41,565 bases of DNA, taken from positions 1 through 41,565 of the forward strand of contig JAFATA010000025.1 of the NCBI GenBank assembly GCA_019244165.1, in the 5' to 3' direction. Below are positions 1 through 9,499 of the stretch, in pieces; within the stretch, counting starts at the first letter, position 1; every line of letters starts with the position of its first letter. The DNA comes from Pseudonocardiales bacterium (GTDB taxonomy: Bacteria; Actinomycetota; Actinomycetes; Mycobacteriales; Pseudonocardiaceae). A program made the position numbers and the translations under genes. The notes under the pieces were generated by a model. The model had not been told where the DNA came from, did not search any database, and was given only the letters and a program-made list of their open reading frames with translations.

Positions 1-8
1 GGGGAGAA

Positions 9-1064
9 TCAGCGCGCCGGGGTCATCAGGGCGACGATGCGCTCCAGGTCGTCTACTGAGCCGAACTCCACCACGATGCGGCCCTTGCGGCGGCCTAGTT
101 CCACCTTGACGCGAGTGTCGAAGGCGTCGGAGAGGTTCTCGGCGAGCTGCTGCAGCCCGGGGGATTGCATCGGGCGGGGTGCCGCCGTCTTCGGGCGGCT
201 CTGGCAGGGCTCCGTACGGCTAAGCGTGACCGCTTCCTCGGTGGCTCGAACCGACAGCCCTTCGGCAACGATCCGTGCTGCCAAGGCCTCCTGGGCGAAC
301 GACTCCTCCAGGCTGAGCAGCGCTCGGGCATGTCCGGCGGAGAGCACTCCGGCTGCGACCCGCCGCTGCACCGCAACCGGTAACTTGAGCAACCTGATGG
401 TGTTGGTGATGACCGGACGACTGCGCCCGATCCGCGACGCCAGCTGCTCGTGCGTCACACCGAAGTCCTCCAACAGCTGCTGATAGGCGGCCGCCTCCTC
501 CAACGGATTGAGCTGGACCCGGTGAATGTTCTCCAGCAACGCGTCGCGGAGCATCGCGTCATCAGCAGCGCCTCGCACGATCGCCGGGATGCGATCCAGC
601 CCGGCCTGCTGCGCAGCCCGCCACCGCCGTTCACCCATGATCAGCTCGTAGCGGCCGGTGCCCGACTGTCCGATCGCCGGCCCGGCCGGCAGTTGCCCAA
701 TCGCCGGCCCGGCCGGCAGGGGACGGACCACGATGGGCTGCAGCAGCCCGAATTCCCGGATCGAGTGCGCGAGCTCAGCCAGGGATTCCTCGTCAAACGC
801 CTGCCGGGGCTGCCTGGGGTTGGGCACGATGGCCCCTATCGGCACCTCTTGGTAGACCGCCCCGGTGACCCGAGAAGTCGAGGTGTTCTCTGAGCGCCCA
901 TCGTGGCGCAGCTGCGACGCTGAATCACCCGCGGTGCCGACCGGTCCAGTGGGGATCAACGCGGCCAAGCCGCGGCCAAGCCCACCTTTACGCTGTGATC
1001 CAGGAACGGGGGACCCAGGCAGGGGAGACCCAGGCGTATGGGGGAGCGCGCTGCCGGGGGGCAT
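9..1064 (-). CDS. parB: Chromosome-partitioning protein ParB
   Basis: Centromere-binding CTPase of the ParABS segregation system; it loads at parS and spreads on DNA. The 351-residue product shows the GERRWRA box at about 144-150, the [14 protein letters not shown] motif at about 178-191 typical of the ParB CTP-binding domain, then a helix-turn-helix (about 203-225) and a C-terminal dimerisation segment. The start ATG overlaps the parA stop as ATGA, indicating translational coupling. The first 60 residues are Pro/Gly/Ser-rich and poorly conserved. Residues 116-133 are a perfect duplication of LPAGPAIGQ inserted in the N-terminal domain before GERRWRA, in a loop not normally this long; the domain motifs on either side are intact, so function is probably kept. 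Two parS-like sites lie 1.1-1.9 kb away. Confidence 0.97.
   Translation of the reverse strand: MPPGSALPHTPGSPLPGSPVPGSQRKGGLGRGLAALIPTGPVGTAGDSASQLRHDGRSENTSTSRVTGAVYQEVPIGAIVPNPRQPRQAFDEESLAELAHSIREFGLLQPIVVRPLPAGPAIGQLPAGPAIGQSGTGRYELIMGERRWRAAQQAGLDRIPAIVRGAADDAMLRDALLENIHRVQLNPLEEAAAYQQLLEDFGVTHEQLASRIGRSRPVITNTIRLLKLPVAVQRRVAAGVLSAGHARALLSLEESFAQEALAARIVAEGLSVRATEEAVTLSRTEPCQSRPKTAAPRPMQSPGLQQLAENLSDAFDTRVKVELGRRKGRIVVEFGSVDDLERIVALMTPAR
666..719. repeat. 27-bp tandem duplication inside parB
   Basis: Two adjacent 27-bp units encode LPAGPAIGQ twice on the minus strand. They differ by only a few bases, so the expansion is in frame and looks recent. Confidence 0.9.
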
Positions 1065-2056
1065 CAGCGTGACACCTCGTGGGCGCCTGAGTGACCATCG
1101 CCCAGGTAGCTACGGTCCAGGTAGCCACGGTGCAGCGCGATTTCCCGCGCGGCGTCCAGGTAGCTCAGCGCCCCGCGGGAGCCGGGGTCGTAGGCCAGCA
1201 CGGTCTGCCCGAAGCCTGGCGCTTCCGAGACCTTCACGCTGCGTGGGATGACGGTGCGAAGCACCTGGTCGCCGAAGTGCCTGCGGACCTCGGCGGTGAC
1301 CTGATCGGCTAGCTTTGTGCGCCCGTCGTACATCGTCAGCAGGATCGTGGACACTGTCAGTGCGGGGTTGAGGTGCGCCTGCACCAACTCAATGTTACGG
1401 AGCAGCTGTCCGAGCCCCTCCAGTGCGTAGTATTCACACTGAATGGGGATCAGCACCTCAGGCGCGGCGACCAGTGCGTTCACCGTGAGCAGCCCGAGCG
1501 ACGGGGGGCAGTCGATAAACACGTAGTCGACGCCCAACTCGTCGAGCGCAACGCCGGACAGGGCCCGGGACAGGCGCGACTCTCGGGCCACCATGGACAC
1601 CAGCTCGATCTCGGAACCGGCGAGGTCGATGGTGGCGGGGATACAAAGTAGGTCCGACGCCTGCGGGCTCACCGCAACGGCGTCGACGATGCCAATCTCG
1701 CCCAGCAACACCTCATACACCGACGGAGTGCCGGCATGGTGCTCGATGCCCAGCGCGGTAGAGGCATTTCCCTGCGGGTCCAGGTCGACTACGAGCGTGC
1801 GCAGTCCCTGTAGCGCCAGTCCAGCGGCAAGATTAACGGTGCTCGTGGTCTTACCGACACCGCCCTTCTGGTTGGCCACCGCGAGAACCCGGCGCCGGAC
1901 CGGGCAGGGTAACCGGTCGACGGGGTGCTTCACCCGAGTCGCCCGTTCCGCCTCCTCCGCGATCGGCGTCCAGGCAACGTCAGAAGAAAAGGCACTGGCC
2001 GAGACGCCTCGGGGGGCGCCGGCGGCTTCGGGAGAGACACCGGGGGCGCAAGGCAC
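1064..2056 (-). CDS. parA: Chromosome-partitioning ATPase ParA (Soj)
   Basis: ParA/MinD-family ATPase that works with ParB to segregate origins. The deviant Walker A motif KGGVGKTT is at residues 64-71, followed by the family motifs [24 protein letters not shown] and the [13 protein letters not shown] segment. Length is 330 residues; the annotated start is GTG at 2056, but the first 25 or so residues are low-complexity and the conserved region begins near [12 protein letters not shown], so an internal start is possible. It precedes parB with an ATGA overlap. The C-terminus carries a short duplicated YLD/YLG segment visible as a repeated CTACCTGG in the DNA. An 18-bp tandem repeat lies just upstream. 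Confidence 0.97.
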   Translation of the reverse strand: MPCAPGVSPEAAGAPRGVSASAFSSDVAWTPIAEEAERATRVKHPVDRLPCPVRRRVLAVANQKGGVGKTTSTVNLAAGLALQGLRTLVVDLDPQGNASTALGIEHHAGTPSVYEVLLGEIGIVDAVAVSPQASDLLCIPATIDLAGSEIELVSMVARESRLSRALSGVALDELGVDYVFIDCPPSLGLLTVNALVAAPEVLIPIQCEYYALEGLGQLLRNIELVQAHLNPALTVSTILLTMYDGRTKLADQVTAEVRRHFGDQVLRTVIPRSVKVSEAPGFGQTVLAYDPGSRGALSYLDAAREIALHRGYLDRSYLGDGHSGAHEVSR

Positions 2057-2083
2057 CTCACTAGCTCCACTCTGTCTGCGAGG

Positions 2084-2119
2084 GTCTGATAGACCGCGAG
2101 AGTCTGATAGACCGCGAGG
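2084..2119. repeat. 18-bp tandem repeat upstream of parA
   Basis: Two adjacent 18-bp units beginning GTCTGATAGACCGCGAG lie 28 bp upstream of the parA start codon, in the short parA-rsmG spacer. They could be a regulatory repeat or simply a slippage product, in line with other small tandem duplications nearby. Confidence 0.85.
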
Positions 2120-2174
2120 CGCGAGCGAGGGTATACCGCAGCCTCGGTCTGCCTAACGCGCTGTCCTGGGACAC

Positions 2175-2190
2175 GGTTTCACGTGAAACG
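2175..2190. promoter_or_regulatory. parS site 1
   Basis: The core GTTTCACGTGAAAC at 2176-2189 is a perfect palindrome matching the bacterial parS consensus TGTTTCACGTGAAACA except at the outermost positions (G at each end). It lies between rsmG and parA, the usual placement for ParB-binding centromere sites. Confidence 0.95.
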
Positions 2191-2293
2191 ACGAGACGTG
2201 ACACCACTGCCGTGCTGGACGCGGCTGACGCGGCACCGCGCGGTGCCGCCCTGTCCCGCCACGCCCCGCCTTCGGGCCACTTCGGGCTCACGC

Positions 2294-3010
2294 TCACCGA
2301 TCCTTCCTCCTTCGTGCCCGCGCTGGACGCGTGACACGCTGGGCCGGCCGCGGTACCACGACGACCGTCGTCGGTGGCTGCACGATCGTGGCACCGCACC
2401 GCACGATCTCCACTGCCGCCCCTCCGGCGGTCCGCACCGCATCGACGTCCCGAGCGGCCTCCTGCTCCGCACTGGCGCCCTTGACCGCGAGCAGCCGCCC
2501 ACCCGGTGCGACCAGCGGAAGGCTCCAGCCTGCCAACCGCCCCAACGGCGCGACCGCTCGGGCTGTCACGACGTCGTTGCCGCCACACTTCTCGCGTACC
2601 CGCGGGTCCTCGGCGCGACCACGATGCACCACGACCGCAAGACCGAGCACCGCGAGCACCTCCTCCAGCCACACCACCCGCCGGGCCATCGGCTCCAGCA
2701 GGACCATCACCAGGTCCGGCCGGGTGAGCGCGAGCGGTATTCCCGGCAGACCCGCGCCGGAGCCGATGTCGAGCACCCGAGCGCCTTCAGGGATGAGCTC
2801 GCCAAGCACGGCGGAGTTGAGCAGGTGGCGTTCCCACAGCCGATCCGCTTCCCGGGGCCCGAGAAGTCCTCTCTCCACCCCGGACCCAGCGAGCAACGCA
2901 GCATATCGCTCCGCGAGCGGGTACCTCGCACCGAACACTGCCTGGGCCGCTGCCGGAACGCGCGCCACCGTCGGGTGTTTCACGTGAAACGTCGACCGCT
3001 CAGGCGCCAC
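2294..3010 (-). CDS. rsmG: 16S rRNA (guanine-527 N7)-methyltransferase RsmG
   Basis: SAM-dependent methyltransferase that modifies G527 of 16S rRNA. The 238-residue protein has the RsmG N-terminal helical segment with WERHLLNS at about 59-66, and the SAM-binding motif VLDIGSGAGLPGIPLA from residue 79. The C-terminal tail is Arg-rich. It sits between khpB and parA in the conserved origin-proximal order. Residues 8-12 (FHVKH) are encoded by a parS palindrome, so this gene start doubles as a ParB-binding site; a slightly downstream start cannot be excluded. Confidence 0.96.
   Translation of the reverse strand: MAPERSTFHVKHPTVARVPAAAQAVFGARYPLAERYAALLAGSGVERGLLGPREADRLWERHLLNSAVLGELIPEGARVLDIGSGAGLPGIPLALTRPDLVMVLLEPMARRVVWLEEVLAVLGLAVVVHRGRAEDPRVREKCGGNDVVTARAVAPLGRLAGWSLPLVAPGGRLLAVKGASAEQEAARDVDAVRTAGGAAVEIVRCGATIVQPPTTVVVVPRPAQRVTRPARARRRKDR
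2976..2991. promoter_or_regulatory. parS site 2, inside the rsmG coding start
   Basis: TGTTTCACGTGAAACG matches the parS consensus at 15 of 16 positions. It overlaps codons 7-12 of rsmG and lies 0.8 kb from parS site 1. Confidence 0.95.
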
Positions 3011-3049
3011 AAGCCAACAACAGGTGCGCTCAGCTCAGGGAGGTGCGGA

Positions 3050-3640
3050 TCAGGCAGAGGGGAACACCAGGACACAGCGCTGCGGCTCCTCACCCTCGCT
3101 CTCGCTGTGCACACCGTCCACTTCTGTCACCGCATCATGCACGATCTTCCGCTCAAAGGGGGTCATCGGCTGCAAGCGGACCGGCTCACCGCCGTCCCGT
3201 ACCCGCTCCGCGGTCGATCGACCCAGCTTGCTGAGATCATGGCGCCGAGCGGACCGCCACTGCGCGATATCGAGCATCAGCCGGCTGCGGGCACCGGTTT
3301 GTTGCTGCACCGCCAGCCGGGTGAGCTCCTGAAGCGCCTCGAGCACCGTGCCGCGAGGCCCCACCAGCTTCGCCAAGTCTTCCCCGCCATCGATGCTCAC
3401 CATCGCGCGGCCAGCCTCGACGTCCAGATCGATGTCGCCGTCGTAGTCCACCAGGTCGAGCAGCCGTTCGAGATAGTCACCCGCAACATCGCCCTCCTGG
3501 ACGAGAAGCTCCTCGCTCGCCGGCACGTTGCGCACCGACTGGGTGGCCCTGGCCGCGCCATCACCATCAACCGGTAAACCGGTGTCAACCGGTGAATTTG
3601 GCTCGGTCAGCGCTGCCTCAGTCGCCAGCGTCTCCGCCAC
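3050..3640 (-). CDS. khpB: Jag/KhpB family RNA-binding protein (KH and R3H)
   Basis: Small RNA-binding protein of the Jag/KhpB (SpoIIIJ-associated) family. Of 196 residues, the first 40 are acidic and variable. A KH domain follows (about 55-125, with LVGPRGTVLEALQELTRLAVQ), then an R3H domain (about 130-190, with SRLMLDIAQWRSARRHDL and LQPMTPFERKIVHDAV). It is 29 bp downstream of yidC on the same strand, its normal partner in Gram-positive genomes. The N-terminal Jag_N domain seen in Firmicutes is absent, as is common in Actinobacteria. Confidence 0.95.
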   Translation of the reverse strand: MAETLATEAALTEPNSPVDTGLPVDGDGAARATQSVRNVPASEELLVQEGDVAGDYLERLLDLVDYDGDIDLDVEAGRAMVSIDGGEDLAKLVGPRGTVLEALQELTRLAVQQQTGARSRLMLDIAQWRSARRHDLSKLGRSTAERVRDGGEPVRLQPMTPFERKIVHDAVTEVDGVHSESEGEEPQRCVLVFPSA

Positions 3641-3669
3641 AACTGTCTCCTCTCCGGGCGATCGCGCCC

Positions 3670-4845
3670 TCAGCGGCGCTTCCGGTTCGTCTTCTTCCCC
3701 GGTCTCGGCCGCTGCTGGATCATGCCAGGCGTCGCGGAACTGTCCGCGCCCGCCGAGCCTTGGCCGTTGGACAACCCTTCTGACCCGCGGCTGGCATCCT
3801 TCGATCCAGACGCTTGTGGTCCGGCTCCCTGGGAGGCAATCCCATTCGATGCCACCCGGTTCGATTCCGCGGCACCTGATGCTGGGCCTGATTCTGGTTT
3901 TGCGTCCGATCCCTGTGAGGTACCGCTGTCGGCCGGACCAGCGGGGGTGCTGGTGACGTCCTTCTTCGGCCGGATCGGCTTCTGGCCGGGTCGCGGGCCC
4001 AACGCCTGCCGCTGCGCGATCGCAGCTTCCTTCTTCTCGGCGTCCTCAGCGTCGATCCGACGATAGACCACCCGCTGCTGGGCCAACGTCCACAGGTTGT
4101 TGGACAGCCAGTACAGCAGGATCGCCAGCGGGAAGAACGGGCCACCCCCCACCACCCCGAGCGGGAACAGGTACACCATGAGCCGGTTCATGATCGCAGC
4201 TTGCGGGTTGGCGGCGACCTGCGCTGGGTTCTGCCGCGCCACCGAGTGCTTAGCGGTGAGGTGGGTGAGGACGCCGGCCACGATGGTCAGCGGGACCGCC
4301 ACCACGGCGATCTGCCACCGGGAGATGTCCCCGTACCGGGCCAGCAGATCCGCGGGCTCGGTGATGAAGGCCGACAGCGGCACCCCGAACAGACGCGCAT
4401 CCAGGAACGACTGCACATCCACCGCGCTGAACACGTAGTTAGCGGTCTGACGGTTCTGCTCAGGGCTTAACCCAGACCGGTTGAACGACCGCAGCACGTG
4501 GAACAGACCGATGAATACCGGGATCTGCACCAGCATCGGCAAGCAACCGCCCACCGGGTTAACCCCGTGCTCGGCCTGCAGCTTCTGCATCTCGGTCGCC
4601 ATCTTCTGGCGGTCGTCGCCGTACTTCTTCTTCAGCTTCTGGATCTCCGGCGCGAACTCCTGCATCTTGCGCATCGAGCGAACCTGGCTGACGAACGGCT
4701 TGAACAACACCGCGCGCAGGGTGAACACCAGGAACACCACGGCCAGCGCCCAGCCGAAACCATTGTCCGGACCGAGCAGGTAGCCGAACGCCTTGTGCCA
4801 GAACCAGAAGATGGCCGACACCGGGTAGTAGATGAAGTCCAGCAC
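3670..4845 (-). CDS. yidC: Membrane protein insertase YidC
   Basis: YidC/Oxa1/Alb3 insertase that inserts and folds inner-membrane proteins with or without SecYEG. The product of 391 residues begins at an ATG at 4845 with LDFIYYPVSAIFWFWHKAFG, carries the conserved Arg of the hydrophilic groove at about residue 44 (FTLRAVLFKPF), the cytoplasmic hairpin with the KMQEFAPEIQKLKKKYGDD pattern, and NPVGGCLPMLVQIPVFIGLF. Five membrane segments can be seen. The C-terminal 100 residues are charged then Ser/Gly-rich and end in a basic PRPGKKTNRKRR tail, which is likely ribosome-interacting. The start overlaps the yidD stop by one base. Confidence 0.97.
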   Translation of the reverse strand: MLDFIYYPVSAIFWFWHKAFGYLLGPDNGFGWALAVVFLVFTLRAVLFKPFVSQVRSMRKMQEFAPEIQKLKKKYGDDRQKMATEMQKLQAEHGVNPVGGCLPMLVQIPVFIGLFHVLRSFNRSGLSPEQNRQTANYVFSAVDVQSFLDARLFGVPLSAFITEPADLLARYGDISRWQIAVVAVPLTIVAGVLTHLTAKHSVARQNPAQVAANPQAAIMNRLMVYLFPLGVVGGGPFFPLAILLYWLSNNLWTLAQQRVVYRRIDAEDAEKKEAAIAQRQALGPRPGQKPIRPKKDVTSTPAGPADSGTSQGSDAKPESGPASGAAESNRVASNGIASQGAGPQASGSKDASRGSEGLSNGQGSAGADSSATPGMIQQRPRPGKKTNRKRR

Positions 4846-5180
4846 TACGACTCACTCTCGGCATGGGAGCGGGGTGATCTCGCTGGCGGAACCGGGTCCA
4901 TCCCACCAGGGTGCCAGGGTCCGCAGCGAAGAAGCCGTCCCGCAGTCAACCACGACCCGCGCAGCGTCCCGTGGACCGTCAGGGCCTCGATCGCGTACGC
5001 GCTGCAGCTGGGGGAGAACCGGCAGGTCGGCGGCAGGGCCGGGGAGATCCACCGGCGGTAGAACCGCAAGACGGCCATCAGCGTCCGCGTCACCCGGTCA
5101 GGACGAGGACGGCACCGCCGGCCGAGCCGGCGATCGGGCACCGGACAGGCAGGGCGAGTCGGCGATGGCTGGAGCGTCAT
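4845..5180 (-). CDS. yidD: Membrane protein insertion efficiency factor YidD
   Basis: Small membrane-associated protein that assists YidC-dependent insertion. The family core [24 protein letters not shown] and the [19 protein letters not shown] segment are present, with the conserved Cys residues. Start at the ATG at 5180 is chosen because it overlaps the rnpA stop as ATGA; this gives 111 residues, with a basic 34-residue extension before the usual [10 protein letters not shown] start (ATG at 5078), which is the alternative. It sits between rnpA and yidC in the canonical order. Confidence 0.93.
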   Translation of the reverse strand: MTLQPSPTRPACPVPDRRLGRRCRPRPDRVTRTLMAVLRFYRRWISPALPPTCRFSPSCSAYAIEALTVHGTLRGSWLTAGRLLRCGPWHPGGMDPVPPARSPRSHAESES

Positions 5181-5623
5181 CGCCGGCTACCGAGGCTAGA
5201 CGCGCCCGCGGTGCGGGGGCCGATCAGCCGCCGCAACGCCCCGTCGAGGTCATCCCCCAGCACCGCGCTGCTCGCACTCGCCGACGCCGGCAGCGCGCGC
5301 ACCACCACCAGCGCTCCGGCAGGCAGGCTCGCTAACCGCTGCCGCACGAGATGCCGCAACCGACGCTGCACCCGGTGCCGGACCACCGAGCCACCGACCG
5401 CGCGAGCGACCACAAACCCCACTTTGGGGGGTCTCGCGTTGAGAGGCCCGAGAGATACCGCCTCGCCGCCAGCGCCCGCGTACGCCACGTGCACGGCAAG
5501 GCAGCCGCACGCCGCCCGGCGGCCTCGCCGCACCGCCGTCGCGAAGTCCTCGCGGCGGGTCATTCGGGTGGCAGCGGGGAGCACTGCGAGGTGTCCGCCG
5601 AACGCCAACGGGCCGAACGCCAA
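5177..5623 (-). CDS. rnpA: Ribonuclease P protein component
   Basis: Protein subunit of RNase P, which removes tRNA 5' leaders. The conserved start [23 protein letters not shown] and the RNR-type motif [18 protein letters not shown] are visible. The reported start is TTG at 5623, four bases from the rpmH stop; the family usually begins at the Leu-Pro-Ala, for which GTG at 5584 (135 residues) is a strong alternative. The extra N-terminal segment contains a duplicated LAFGG/LAFGP encoded by a short tandem repeat, which favours the GTG start. The stop overlaps the yidD start. Confidence 0.93.
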   Translation of the reverse strand: MAFGPLAFGGHLAVLPAATRMTRREDFATAVRRGRRAACGCLAVHVAYAGAGGEAVSLGPLNARPPKVGFVVARAVGGSVVRHRVQRRLRHLVRQRLASLPAGALVVVRALPASASASSAVLGDDLDGALRRLIGPRTAGASSLGSRR

Positions 5624-5627
5624 CGCC

Positions 5628-5771
5628 TCAGGCCGACAACTCGGCGCGGCCCTTACGTCGCCGGGCCGCGAGGATGGCCCGCCCGGCGCGGGTGCGCATG
5701 CGCAACCGGAACCCGTGGGTCCTCGCGCGGCGACGGTTGTTCGGCTGGAACGTACGTTTGCCCTTGGTCAC
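5628..5771 (-). CDS. rpmH: 50S ribosomal protein L34
   Basis: Forty-seven-residue basic ribosomal protein starting at GTG (5771): it begins [20 protein letters not shown] and continues with [22 protein letters not shown], the invariant L34 pattern. It is the first gene of the minus-strand rpmH-rnpA-yidD-yidC-khpB-rsmG-parA-parB run that diverges from dnaA across a 485-bp spacer. Confidence 0.98.
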   Translation of the reverse strand: MTKGKRTFQPNNRRRARTHGFRLRMRTRAGRAILAARRRKGRAELSA

Positions 5772-6256
5772 GGCTGTCGTTCTCCCAGTGCTCGGTGCGC
5801 CTCCGCAGAGGTCGGGGACTGCCTTGTTGATCGGAGAGTAGTCAGGTCATCTCCTACCGGCACTGGCGGCACTGCTGCGAGCCGGACTCACCCGCTACTG
5901 GAGACCACATCGGGCCGTCAGCGAGGGCACGCAAGAATGCCCGCCGGTGGGCGGGGGACGCTACGAGCGTAGGCCGCCGGTACCGGCGGCGTCAAAACCG
6001 TCAAAACTGCCGTCCCGCGTCACCGCCAGGGCGACACGCCGTTACATCGATGGTGCTTGCTTACAGGGGGGTTCTTGTGGCAGCACCCCCGGCTTGTCAG
6101 CTCGCGGGGCCTGTCTATGGTTCTGCAGACCGCTCGGCAAGCTGACGCGTCGGGAACCCCAGGGAGCGCAGCGGGCATTGCCATCCACAGCTGTGGACAG
6201 CTCTGTGGACGGCCGGCGCTTACGACGATCACCACCGGCCGAAGGGGAGTCAGCGG
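5772..6256. promoter_or_regulatory. rpmH-dnaA divergent spacer with DnaA-box-like cluster
   Basis: The 485-bp spacer must hold the divergent rpmH and dnaA promoters. Just upstream of dnaA are TGTGGACAG (6192-6200) and TGTGGACGG (6204-6212), one and two mismatches from the actinobacterial DnaA box TGTGGACAA, with an opposed CCATCCACA at 6181-6189. This tight group 45-75 bp before the dnaA start fits DnaA autoregulation. A CGTCAAAAC direct repeat lies around 5990-6006. I see no gene here and cannot place the promoters exactly. Confidence 0.6.
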
Positions 6257-7774
6257 GTGTCAGAGCGGCAAACCGATCTCGGCCAGGTGTGGAACGAGGT
6301 CGTCCTGGAGCTGTCTACCGGGACGCTGTCGCCCCAGCAACGCGCCTGGATGCGGGTGACCCGCCCGATCGGCCTGCTGGATGGCACTGCGCTGCTGGCC
6401 GCGCCCAGCGACTTCGCCAAAGACGCCATCGAGCGGGTACTGCGCGAGCCGATCAGCGCGGCGCTGTCCCGGCGCCTAGGTCGGCAGGTGTCGCTTGCGG
6501 TCAAGGTCGACCACCCGCTGCCGGTGCCACCGCAGCTCCCGGAGCAGTTCACCGCACCCGACGCCGAGACGTCCGGTGATTCCCGCCTAGGCAGCGCCCC
6601 GCTGGGAGGTAATGGTTCTGGTGGGCCCACCGGAGCTGGCGAGCGCAGCGAGGAGGGCGCCCCGCTGGCCACCGCGCACGAGATCTTGCCCCCCTTCGCC
6701 GGCCCGGCCGCGGCGGGGGCGACCCGGCCACGGAGCTCACAAACCAGGCTCAACGAGAAGTACACCTTCGATACCTTTGTGATCGGCGCGTCCAACCGGT
6801 TCGCGCACGCGGCGGCCGTGGCTGTGTCTGAAGCGCCGGCGAGGGCGTACAACCCGCTGTTCGTCTGGGGGGAATCGGGGTTGGGCAAGACGCACCTGCT
6901 CCACGCCGTCGGGCACTACGCGCAGCGGCTGTTCCCCGGTATGCGGGTGCGTTACGTCTCCACCGAAGAGTTCACCAACGACTTCATCAACTCCCTGCGG
7001 GACGACCGCAAGGTCGCCTTCCAGCGCCGTTACCGGGACGTTGAGGTGCTGCTGGTGGATGACATCCAGTTCCTGGAGGGTAAGGAGGGCACCCAGGAGG
7101 AGTTCTTCCACACCTTCAACACCCTGCACAACGCGAACAAGCAGATCGTGATCTCTTCCGACCGCCCACCCAAGGGACTGGGTACCCTGGAAGACCGGTT
7201 GCGCACCCGGTTCGAGTGGGGCCTGATCACTGATATCCAGCCGCCCGAGCTGGAGACCCGGATCGCCATCCTCCGCAAGAAGGCCGCCGGTGACGGGTTG
7301 GCCGCTCCCGATGAGGTGCTGGAGTTCATCGCCGCCCGGATCGAACGCAACATCCGTGAGCTGGAGGGAGCGCTGATCCGCGTCACCGCGTTCGCGTCGC
7401 TGAACCGCCAACCGGTGGACAACCAACTCGCGGAGATCGTGCTGCGCGACCTCATCCCGGACGAGGCGGCACACGAGATCGGCGCTCCCCACATCATGGC
7501 GGTGACCGCTGAGTTCTTCGGGGTCACCATCGAAGACCTGTGCGGGCCCGGCAAGACCAAACACGTCGCGCAAGCCCGGCAGATCGCCATGTACCTGTGC
7601 CGGGAGCTGACTGACCTGTCGCTGCCCCGGATCGGGCAGGCCTTCGGCGGCCGCGACCACACCACGGTGATGCACGCCGAGCGCAAAATCCGCAAGGAGA
7701 TGGCCGAACGCCGCCGCACCTACGACCAGGTTCAAGAACTCACCTCCCGGATCAAACAGCGCGCCCGCTCCTGA
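6257..7774 (+). CDS. dnaA: Chromosomal replication initiator DnaA
   Basis: AAA+ initiator that binds DnaA boxes and opens oriC. The 505-residue protein has the N-terminal helicase-loading domain (1-85), a Pro/Gly-rich linker (about 86-160), the AAA+ core with Walker A GESGLGKT at 205-212 and Walker [10 protein letters not shown] near 264-272, and the C-terminal domain IV with signature [27 protein letters not shown] at about 448-474. The GTG start at 6257 has a good ribosome-binding site (GAAGGGGAG). The usual next gene, dnaN, is missing: an ABC ATPase gene follows after 84 bp. Confidence 0.98.
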   Translation: MSERQTDLGQVWNEVVLELSTGTLSPQQRAWMRVTRPIGLLDGTALLAAPSDFAKDAIERVLREPISAALSRRLGRQVSLAVKVDHPLPVPPQLPEQFTAPDAETSGDSRLGSAPLGGNGSGGPTGAGERSEEGAPLATAHEILPPFAGPAAAGATRPRSSQTRLNEKYTFDTFVIGASNRFAHAAAVAVSEAPARAYNPLFVWGESGLGKTHLLHAVGHYAQRLFPGMRVRYVSTEEFTNDFINSLRDDRKVAFQRRYRDVEVLLVDDIQFLEGKEGTQEEFFHTFNTLHNANKQIVISSDRPPKGLGTLEDRLRTRFEWGLITDIQPPELETRIAILRKKAAGDGLAAPDEVLEFIAARIERNIRELEGALIRVTAFASLNRQPVDNQLAEIVLRDLIPDEAAHEIGAPHIMAVTAEFFGVTIEDLCGPGKTKHVAQARQIAMYLCRELTDLSLPRIGQAFGGRDHTTVMHAERKIRKEMAERRRTYDQVQELTSRIKQRARS

Positions 7775-7858
7775 CTCCGCATCCTCTTGACAGGACCCGG
7801 CCGACAACGAAAGGTGAAAGACGTCTCCGCCCACCGATGCTTCGATCGGGGGAAGGGA

Positions 7859-8569
7859 ATGATCAAGCTTGAGAACGTCACCAAGGTCTACCGGGTAGGT
7901 AAGGCCGAGATCCGGGCGCTCGACCGGGTCGATCTGGCCATCGACGACGGTGAGATGATCGTCATTACCGGCCCGTCCGGGGCGGGCAAGACCACCCTGA
8001 TGAACATCCTGGGCTGCCTCGACGTCCCCACCAGCGGCCGCTACCTCCTTGACGGCGCTGACGTCAGCCAGCTCTCCGAGCGCCGGCTAGCGAAGATCCG
8101 CAGCCGCAAGATCGGGTTCGTGTTCCAGTCGCCCAACCTGGTCGCCCGTACCAGCGCGATCCGCAACGTCGAACTCCCGTTGATCTACGCCGGAGTGCAC
8201 GCTCGGGGCCCGGCCCAGCAGGCCTGGGAACAGGTGGGACTGGGCGATCAGCAAAAGCACCTGCCCCCGGAGCTCTCCGTTGGTCAGCGGCATCAGGTGG
8301 CGATCGCCCGCGCGCTGATCAACGATCCCGTGTTGCTGCTCGCCGAAGAGCCCACGGGTGAGCTGGACACCACCTCCAGCGCTGAGATTATGACGTTTCT
8401 CCGTGGGCTGACTGACGCCCGCCGCACGGTCGTGGTTACCACCCACCGAAGGGACGTCGTGCAATTCGCTATGCGAGTGATGCGAATGCGCGATGGACGC
8501 ATCGTGAGTGATCAGAAACAGCCGGCCGGGCCGGCGGTCAGGCAACAGCCGAAAACCCTCAACGGTTAG
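7859..8569 (+). CDS. ABC transporter ATPase, degenerate duplicate (MacB/LolD type)
   Basis: ATP-binding subunit of the MacB/LolD/FtsE type, 236 residues from the ATG at 7859 (preceded by GGGGGAAGGGA). Walker A GPSGAGKTT at 38-46 is intact. The signature loop, normally LSGGQ, is LSVGQ followed by RHQ (139-146), and Walker B reads LLLAEEPTGELD, with Glu replacing the Mg-binding Asp at 163. It shares long, near-identical stretches of DNA with the intact ATPase gene at 9500, for example over the segment encoding TTLMNILGCLDVPTSGRYLLDG, so it is a recent paralogue losing key residues. No permease gene is near. Its stop overlaps the convergent secreted-protein relic by 11 bp. Confidence 0.88.
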   Translation: MIKLENVTKVYRVGKAEIRALDRVDLAIDDGEMIVITGPSGAGKTTLMNILGCLDVPTSGRYLLDGADVSQLSERRLAKIRSRKIGFVFQSPNLVARTSAIRNVELPLIYAGVHARGPAQQAWEQVGLGDQQKHLPPELSVGQRHQVAIARALINDPVLLLAEEPTGELDTTSSAEIMTFLRGLTDARRTVVVTTHRRDVVQFAMRVMRMRDGRIVSDQKQPAGPAVRQQPKTLNG

Positions 8570-9093
8570 TGGTGGCTCCTCCGGTGTCGACGACGCGGGT
8601 AGCGGTGGCGGTGCTGCCGGACTTGGTGGCCAGAACGATCACCTGATCATGGGTCATCACCTGCGCGATGTCGCTGGGCTTTCCATTTTTCCCGATCTTT
8701 GTTGAGTGGTTGACCGCGTAGGTGGCGCTGAACCCGTCAGCGGAGCGGACTTTCAACTGCCCGGGGCTGACCGACTCGACGGTACCGCGCTGGATGTCCA
8801 TGACCTCTTGGCCGTGAGGGGTCTTCAAGGTGCCCTCACCATGCTCGATCCGGCTCAGGATCCCCCAGCCCATCATGCCGCCGTGCATGCCGTGCATGCA
8901 GCCTCTCCCGGGCCCGTGCCAGGGGGGACATGCCCTGAGACATTCCTGGGGACCCAGATGCTGTGCTGGAGAAGGCGGAGGGGGTAGGAGTGGGTGGCGC
9001 GGCGCTGTGCTCGGCGGCCATGCCGGTCCCCAGCGCCGCGGCCGCCAGTGCTGCCGCCCCGGTCAGCAGCGTCATCTTGATCCGGCTGATCAT
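8559..9093 (-). pseudogene. Secreted DUF5666-like protein, frameshifted
   Basis: Two overlapping frames make up one protein. From the ATG at 9093 (preceded by AGAGGA) the first frame encodes a signal peptide (KMTLLTGAAALAAAALGTGMA) and a Pro/Ser/Thr-rich linker with GMSQGMSPLARARE, then runs into out-of-frame sequence. The second frame, readable from about 8897 to the stop at 8559, encodes a His/Met-rich start (MHGMHGGMMGWG) and a small beta-rich domain with the pattern IQRGTVESVSPGQLKVRSADGFSATYAV, like DUF5666-type exported domains. A single frameshift between about 8897 and 8990 would join them. It could also be a sequencing error in a G-rich run. Confidence 0.7.
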
Positions 9094-9499
9094 CGACTTG
9101 CGTTCCTCTCAACCCGACACTTCAGTCGTCCGGATCAACGTTACCGCCGGCTTCGCCGCCTTTTCTGAGAGCAGGCTAAAAATTCTCCGGTGACTCCATG
9201 TGTCGTAGCTGAAACTCACTGTTCCTGAGGGTGTCCTCCGAGTTGCGCCAGTAGTATAAAAACAACCTTATCCAGCCGCCGGGCAATCACGTATTCCCAG
9301 GGAGCTCTAAGGTTGCACCCAGGTTGCTCACACATTGCCAGGCCATACCTGAAGGCGCGGCCCGGAAGGGCTCTGCCCATGCGAGGTGAGGTTGGCAACA
9401 GTGGCGAGAAAATGCGTAGCCGCACACAGTGGTGGTGTGACACGGTGAACAGCCAGGCTGCCCAGACAGACAGAACCCAGGTCGAAGAGGAGGAGCGGA
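9094..9499. other. Intergenic region before the intact ABC ATPase
   Basis: About 400 bp between the divergent secreted-protein relic and the ABC gene. It holds two AT-richer patches (around 9160-9185 and 9250-9275, the latter with AGTATAAAAACAACCTTATCC), unusual for this sequence, but only one weak DnaA-box-like word. I see no convincing gene. The ribosome-binding site GAGGAGGAG lies just before 9500. Confidence 0.4.

Noticed and set aside
5772..6256. Full oriC in the rpmH-dnaA spacer
   Set aside because: Only a small group of imperfect boxes right before dnaA is seen, more like dnaA autoregulation than an origin; actinomycete oriC normally lies after dnaA.
8559..8897. Stand-alone cytoplasmic DUF5666-like protein starting at 8897
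   Set aside because: The family is exported, and a matching signal peptide lies just upstream in another frame, so a frameshifted single gene is more likely.
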